Shown: piece after piece, positions 32,251 through 36,282 of the stretch
Position numbering within the stretch: the stretch's first letter is position 1
Layout of the letters: each line of letters opens with the position of its first letter
The notes under the pieces: generated by a model
Told to the model about the DNA's origin: nothing
Database searches by the model: none
What the model saw: the letters and a program-made list of their open reading frames with translations, nothing else
From: an uncultured Prevotella sp.
Lineage (GTDB): Bacteria; Bacteroidota; Bacteroidia; Bacteroidales; Bacteroidaceae
Direction of reading: 5' to 3'
Assembly: GCA_900316295.1 (NCBI GenBank)
Contig: ONCJ01000027.1
Span: 1-36,282, forward strand
Length of the DNA stretch: 36,282 bases
Position numbers and translations under genes: made by a program

Positions 32251-32276
32251 AATTATCAATTATCAGTTGTCAATTG
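32251..32276. repeat. AATTATC-type direct repeats between argC and argD
   Basis: Three to four AATTATC/AGTTGTC units fill the 27-bp gap. Confidence 0.7.
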
Positions 32277-32277
32277 C

Positions 32278-33279
32278 TTAAAACGCACTTGCTTTCAGCT
32301 TAAGCCCTGCAGTCTCGTCGATGCCAAACATGATGTTCATGTTCTGAACGGCCTGACCGACAGCGCCCTTCAGTAGATTGTCGATAGTAGACGTAATCAT
32401 GAGCTTGTCACCATATTTCTCACAATGAATAAGACATTTGTTGGTATTAACAACCTGTTTCATGTTAATGTCTTTGTCAATGTAATGGGTGAAGGAGGCG
32501 TCTTTATAGAACCCTTTGTAGTATGCCACGATTTCGTCAATGGGCTTGTCGGTCTTTACTACTTCTGTCACAAAGATGCCTCGGGCAAAATCGCCACGAT
32601 AGGGGATGAAATCAATGCTTGGTGACGAACCTTCGGTGATGGGCGATGAGATAACAGGTGCTTCACCTGGACGAACCTCGTTAAGACTTTGACATATCTC
32701 ATACAGGTGCTGATGGGTGAATGCTTTGTATGTGCTCATATTGTTGTTACGCCATGAGAAATGTGTCGTGCTGCCAGGCTTTTGTCCTGCTCCTGTAGAA
32801 CCCGTGATCCCGTTGACCATCACGTCGTCAGTGATAAGACCCATCTTGGCGGCTGGCAGCAGACCAAGTTGTATGCAGGTGGCAAAGCATCCAGGGTTGG
32901 CGAGATGCTGTGCTTTACTGATTGTCTCGCGATGTATCTCGGGCAGTCCGTATACGTAATCGTGGTCTCCCTTGATACGGAAGTCTTGAGCCATATCTAT
33001 AATCTTAACACCCGATGGAATCGAGTGTTCTTTAAGAAAAGCTTCACTCTTGCCATGACCAAAACAGAAGAATACTACGTCGACTTTGTCGAACAGCATC
33101 TTATCTGTGAAACAAAGATCAGTCTCACCATACAGTCCTTCATGGACATCACTCACAGCATTGCCTGCATTGCTCTCACTATTAGCAAAGACTATCTCTG
33201 CTTGGGGATGATTTATCAGAAGTCTTATTAGCTCACCGCCAGTATAACCAGCTGCGCCAAGTATACCAACTCTTATCAT
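32278..33279 (-). CDS. argC: N-acyl-gamma-glutamyl-phosphate reductase
   Basis: 333 residues. Rossmann start VGILGAAGYTGGELIRLL; catalytic Cys131 in LANPGCFATCIQLGLLPA; QDFRIKG and the late MNIMFGIDETAGL are family marks. It reduces the acylglutamyl phosphate to the semialdehyde with NADPH. Its ATG overlaps the argG stop (ATGA). argB, the kinase supplying its substrate, is not in the window. Confidence 0.95.
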   Translation of the reverse strand: MIRVGILGAAGYTGGELIRLLINHPQAEIVFANSESNAGNAVSDVHEGLYGETDLCFTDKMLFDKVDVVFFCFGHGKSEAFLKEHSIPSGVKIIDMAQDFRIKGDHDYVYGLPEIHRETISKAQHLANPGCFATCIQLGLLPAAKMGLITDDVMVNGITGSTGAGQKPGSTTHFSWRNNNMSTYKAFTHQHLYEICQSLNEVRPGEAPVISSPITEGSSPSIDFIPYRGDFARGIFVTEVVKTDKPIDEIVAYYKGFYKDASFTHYIDKDINMKQVVNTNKCLIHCEKYGDKLMITSTIDNLLKGAVGQAVQNMNIMFGIDETAGLKLKASAF

Positions 33280-34478
33280 CTTTTTTCGTCTTTATGTATG
33301 CCGTAATATACTCTCAGTGGGGTGCTCGATACTTTGATGAAGCCCTTTGCCTCGTCGGAGGTCCAACCAGTCTGAGTTTCACCATACTCTCCGAGTTTCG
33401 ACTTCGTAAGGTCGTCATTACTGTCAATTCCTACGGTTTCGAATCCGTATGGACGAAGTTTCAGTATGGCTGTGCCATTGACATGACGCTGTGATGATGT
33501 AAGCATCGCTTCGATGTCTGGCATTACTGGCTCTAAATACTGGCTCTCATGCAGGAACATGCCATACCAGTTGGCTACCTGGTCTTTCCAATACTGCTGC
33601 CATTTTGACAAAGTCGACTTCTCCAACAGTCGGTGGGCTTCGATGATGAGTTTCGGAGCTGCAGCCTCGAATCCTACTCGTCCCTTAATGCCAATAATAG
33701 TGTCACCGACATTGCAGTCGCGACCTATAGCATAGCTCGCACCAACCTCTTCGATCTTCTGTATTGCCTTGATCTTGTCGTCAAATTTCTCATCGTTTAC
33801 GGCTACTATCTCACCTTTTTCAAAGGTAATCTTCAGAGTGGCTTCTGGAGCTTTGGCGGTCACGTGCTTTAGATAAGCCTCTTCTGGTAGTCCTTGTGTC
33901 GGATCAAGAAGTTCACCGCCACAAATGCTTGTTCCCCAAATGCCTACATTATATGAATACTTGAGCTTAGTGAAGTCGGCGAAGAATCCGTTCTCGTTGA
34001 GGTAATCTACCTCTTCTTTACGTGTCAGCTTCTTGTCACGTGTCAAGGTGATGATTTCAACTCCTGGCGCCATCACAAGGAAGGTCATGTCGAAGCGTAT
34101 CTGGTCGTTGCCAGCACCAGTAGAGCCATGTGCTATGGCATCGGCACCTATCTCATTGGCATAGCGTGCTATGGCGATAGCTTGGAAGATTCGCTCTGAA
34201 GAAACTGAAATGGGATAGCAGTTGTTCCTAAGCACATTGCCGAAGATCATGTACTTCAGGGACTTTTCGTAATACTCGTGTGTTACGTCCAGAGTGACAT
34301 ACTTCACTGCACCCAGCTTGTAGGCGTTCTCTTCGTTGGTCTTAAGCTGCTCAGCACTGAATCCGCCCGTGTTGGCACATGCTGCATATACCTCATAGCC
34401 TTCCTTGGCTAGTTTCATTACGGTGTAGCTGGTGTCCAGTCCACCAGAGAATGCTACTACTACTTTCTTTTTGCTCAT
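33276..34478 (-). CDS. argG: Argininosuccinate synthase
   Basis: 400 residues. The ATP-pyrophosphatase loop is AFSGGLDTSYTVMKLAKEGY at the start; AHGSTGAGNDQIRFD and YNVGIWGTSICGGELLDP follow. It joins citrulline and aspartate with ATP. In the succinyl pathway citrulline is released from N-succinylcitrulline by a deacylase, which is not present here. It lies 27 bp after the GNAT gene and overlaps argC. Confidence 0.97.
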   Translation of the reverse strand: MSKKKVVVAFSGGLDTSYTVMKLAKEGYEVYAACANTGGFSAEQLKTNEENAYKLGAVKYVTLDVTHEYYEKSLKYMIFGNVLRNNCYPISVSSERIFQAIAIARYANEIGADAIAHGSTGAGNDQIRFDMTFLVMAPGVEIITLTRDKKLTRKEEVDYLNENGFFADFTKLKYSYNVGIWGTSICGGELLDPTQGLPEEAYLKHVTAKAPEATLKITFEKGEIVAVNDEKFDDKIKAIQKIEEVGASYAIGRDCNVGDTIIGIKGRVGFEAAAPKLIIEAHRLLEKSTLSKWQQYWKDQVANWYGMFLHESQYLEPVMPDIEAMLTSSQRHVNGTAILKLRPYGFETVGIDSNDDLTKSKLGEYGETQTGWTSDEAKGFIKVSSTPLRVYYGIHKDEKR

Positions 34479-34505
34479 ATTCTTTTTCCTTTCTGTTATT
34501 CTAAT

Positions 34506-35123
34506 TCAATTTTTTGCTTTCATCTTACTGTCTTTACCGTCAATCTTGCGAATTCGCTCTATCACATCGTCTGGTATCTTTGCCGGAAGATGCTCGGTGG
34601 GGTCATAGAGCATGGCGGTACATATACAATATTTCCTGCCTGTACGATGCAGTACGTCAACATTTATGCAACCTTCGCACCCACGCCAGAAAGCCTCGTC
34701 ATCAGTAAGGTCAGCAAAAGTAACTGGCTTATAACCTAATTGGGTGTTCATGGCCATCACGGCAGCGCCACTCGTCAGAGAGAATATCTTAGCAAATGGC
34801 CAACGGGTACGAGCCAGTGAAAAGGTCATGTCCTTTATTTTTTTTGCTAAACCTAAGCCACGATAATCTGGATGTACAATCAGACCAGAAGTCGTGACGT
34901 AATGCTTGTTACCCCATGTCTCGATATAACTAAAACCGGCGAATTCATCGCCACATAGAGCTATTACAGCCTTTGCCTCCTTCATCTTTGTAGTCAGATA
35001 TTCGTGTGTGCGTTTTGCAATACCTGTACCGCGGATTTTGGCTGCATCCTCTATTGTCTTTAAAATGGTGTCAACGTATTTCTCATGTGATGCGTCGGCA
35101 ACGACCACTTGGATGTCTTTCAT
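34506..35123 (-). CDS. GNAT-family acyltransferase, likely N-acylglutamate synthase
   Basis: 205 residues. A GNAT core spans about 5-130 with the acyl-CoA loop VHPDYRGLGLAKKIKD. The C-terminal 70 residues carry four cysteines (CEGC, CICT) outside the standard fold. Genes of this type lie between argR and argG in many Bacteroidales, where no ordinary argA or argJ is found; together with the succinylornithine carbamoyltransferase this makes it the best candidate for the enzyme that succinylates glutamate at the start of arginine synthesis. That role is inferred from position. Confidence 0.75.
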   Translation of the reverse strand: MKDIQVVVADASHEKYVDTILKTIEDAAKIRGTGIAKRTHEYLTTKMKEAKAVIALCGDEFAGFSYIETWGNKHYVTTSGLIVHPDYRGLGLAKKIKDMTFSLARTRWPFAKIFSLTSGAAVMAMNTQLGYKPVTFADLTDDEAFWRGCEGCINVDVLHRTGRKYCICTAMLYDPTEHLPAKIPDDVIERIRKIDGKDSKMKAKN

Positions 35124-35182
35124 TTCTGTTTATTAGTTTCTTGATAAATATTATAATGTATTATTAGTGCTCGTAATAAAAA

Positions 35183-35668
35183 TCAGACTGGATATTTTAT
35201 GTCTGGTATTATCGTAGATAGTATCTCTATAACTTCCTCATTACGTATACCCTCCTTGATTGCTATAAAGATAGTGTCGTCGCCAGCAATAGTTCCAAGA
35301 ATCTGGGGGGCATCACTCGAGTCTATGTTGTAAGCAATGCTGCTGGCATAGCCAGGACGAGTCTTGATGACTCCCATATTTCCTGTAAAGTGGATAGACA
35401 GGAATCCTGTCATCAAAAGCATTTCACGGGCGGTGCGAGGCGACGTGACACGTTTGTACATGGTTTCGTTTGGTAATACGTATACATATTTACCATTCAT
35501 GCTTGCCGCCTTTGCAACTTTCAACTGCTTTAAGTCACGGCTCAATGTAGCCTGTGTCAACTTAAAGCCCTCTTTGCCTAAAGCTTGTAATACTTCTTCT
35601 TGCGAGCAGAGTTCCTGACTGGAAATGAGAATCTTAAGCGTCTCTAATCTACTGTTCTTATTTCTCAT
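35183..35668 (-). CDS. argR: Arginine repressor
   Basis: 161 residues from the ATG at 35666-35668 (MRNKNSRLETLKILISSQEL). The N-terminal winged helix has KLTQATLSRDLKQLKV; the C-terminal hexamer domain has GTIAGDDTIFIA with the Asp pair that binds arginine. It senses arginine and represses synthesis genes, including probably its own: a candidate Arg box lies within its promoter. It is the first gene of the eleven-gene run, 59 bp before the GNAT gene, with no further promoter of consensus type seen in that gap. Confidence 0.95.
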   Translation of the reverse strand: MRNKNSRLETLKILISSQELCSQEEVLQALGKEGFKLTQATLSRDLKQLKVAKAASMNGKYVYVLPNETMYKRVTSPRTAREMLLMTGFLSIHFTGNMGVIKTRPGYASSIAYNIDSSDAPQILGTIAGDDTIFIAIKEGIRNEEVIEILSTIIPDIKYPV

Positions 35669-35695
35669 ATTGACATAATTATGCGTTTCGAGGTG

Positions 35696-35726
35696 CAAAA
35701 TTATGCATTATTATGCAAATATGCAA
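35696..35726 (-). promoter_or_regulatory. argR operon promoter with candidate Arg box
   Basis: Minus strand TTG (plus 35724-35726), 20-nt spacer, TAATTTTG (plus 35696-35703). The spacer holds the palindrome TGCATTATTATGCA (35704-35717), which matches the TGNAT-N4-ATNCA layout of ArgR boxes. A second TGCA pair (35722-35738) and CATAATTATG at 35674-35683 lie on either side. Confidence 0.75.
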
Positions 35727-35738
35727 AACATTTATGCA

Positions 35739-36119
35739 AAAATATTTTTCGTATTTTTTGTTGCTTTGTTGCCACTATACTGCCATATGCACTGATAGAT
35801 AAATAGTTACGTGTGGCAATAAAAGTGGCAAAGTGACAATAGAATAGATAGTCAACTAAACTTGTTAAACTACAAATTCGAAAAAACTCTTCGCTTTTTC
35901 TATTTCAATTTGACAAAGAAAAACTTTTTTTCTAAATCGGATTACAAAGTATTCTTAATAGGAATAAAATGTTTTCTTGGTCGGATTATACAAAAAATCT
36001 ATATTCGGAATAGCGTGAGTTCTTATATATATAAATAATGTATACTATTCTTGTATTTGATATAGATCAACGCTAAATCTTAAACGAATGTTAATTTTGA
36101 AATTTTTTCCAATAATTGT
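35739..36119. other. A+T-rich gene-free stretch before the rRNA-type promoter
   Basis: No gene or large repeat is seen. It contains several TCGGATTA/TTCGGAATA motifs (about 35937, 35981, 36005) and poly-A/T tracts, which may act as upstream elements for the strong promoter at 36120. A six-base stem (GAAAAA/TTTTTC) lies near 35879-35899. Confidence 0.5.
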
Positions 36120-36150
36120 TTGGTTGGTTTGTTGGAAAAGCATACCTTTG
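36120..36150 (+). promoter_or_regulatory. Probable rRNA operon promoter
   Basis: TTG at 36120-36122, 20-nt spacer, TACCTTTG at 36143-36150. The sequence that follows looks like an rRNA leader, so this is probably the growth-controlled promoter of a ribosomal operon. Confidence 0.65.
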
Positions 36151-36154
36151 CATC

Positions 36155-36282
36155 CGCTTTTGAAAGGTGACCCTCTCGGAGCGTTAAAAAAGAGTCGTTC
36201 TTTGAATAGATTTACATAAGCAGAGAAGTAGTACAAGAAGCGAGGCGGCGCTGTTGTTTTGATGGCGTTGTCTTGGGTAGAA
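36155..36282 (+). ncRNA. Probable rRNA operon leader (16S body not reached)
   Basis: The stretch with GTTCTTTGAATAGATTTACA, CATAAGCAGAGAAG and TAGTACAAGAAGCGAG resembles leaders upstream of 16S genes that I remember from Prevotella. The window stops before the start of 16S (AGAGTTTGAT-type sequence) appears, so this is recognition from memory and not proof. Confidence 0.5.

Noticed and set aside
36045-36236. 63-codon minus-strand frame at the right edge
   Set aside because: It runs antisense across the rRNA-type promoter and leader and has no family likeness.
36155-36282. Start of the 16S rRNA gene
   Set aside because: The conserved 16S 5' end is not reached, so only the leader is called.

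Overview
The window looks like chromosomal DNA of an anaerobic Bacteroidales bacterium close to Prevotella/Segatella. Three things point there. Nearly every promoter I could place has the Bacteroidetes form TTG-N19/20-TAnnTTTG. Arginine synthesis includes the Bacteroides-type N-succinylornithine carbamoyltransferase. The gene orders efp/rpmH, PASTA-rluD-ddl-acyltransferase and argR-GNAT-argG-argC-argD-proC are typical of that order. No tRNA or rRNA body is present, but the right edge looks like an rRNA operon promoter and leader.

Layout. 1-2.6 kb: a minus-strand operon efp, glycosyltransferase, radC. 2.6-3.6 kb: a long inverted repeat surrounding a 5'-truncated rpmH (L34) and 74-bp tandem repeats. 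3.6-8.6 kb: a plus-strand envelope operon (PASTA protein, rluD, ddl, acyltransferase, NigD-like lipoprotein) broken up by a dispersed hairpin-type repeat. 8.8-11.2 kb: argF' (minus) divergent from alanine dehydrogenase (plus). 11.4-14.4 kb: an A+T-rich accessory island with a HipBA toxin-antitoxin pair, a small two-helix membrane protein, a candidate small RNA or leader peptide, three copies of a 35-bp imperfect palindrome, 22-bp iterons and a 25-bp inverted repeat. 14.4-18.9 kb: a minus-strand operon of a cupin regulator, an acyl-CoA synthetase, proB and proA. 18.9-22.6 kb: a thioesterase facing an operon of two phenylacetate-CoA ligases and an ACT protein. 22.7-24 kb: a GH3 lipoprotein. 24-35.7 kb: one unbroken minus-strand run of eleven genes, from argR through arginine/proline genes to IorAB, an aminotransferase, an outer-membrane porin and a sodium symporter.

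How the genes work together. argR, a GNAT acyltransferase, argG, argC, argD and the distant argF' belong to a succinylated arginine pathway; proB, proA and proC complete proline synthesis. IorAB, the aminotransferase, two arylacetate-CoA ligases and the ACT protein form a route between arylacetates, aryl-2-oxo acids and aromatic amino acids, possibly served by the co-encoded porin and symporter. The only clear promoter I can see for the eleven-gene run lies upstream of argR and carries a candidate Arg box, so the aromatic module may be under arginine control.

The most unusual material is non-coding: a mosaic dispersed element with perfect 35-bp inverted arms built of nonamers, repeat families that supply stop codons to neighbouring genes, an inverted repeat around a broken L34 gene, and 35-bp palindromes beside the promoters of tiny genes in the hipBA island.
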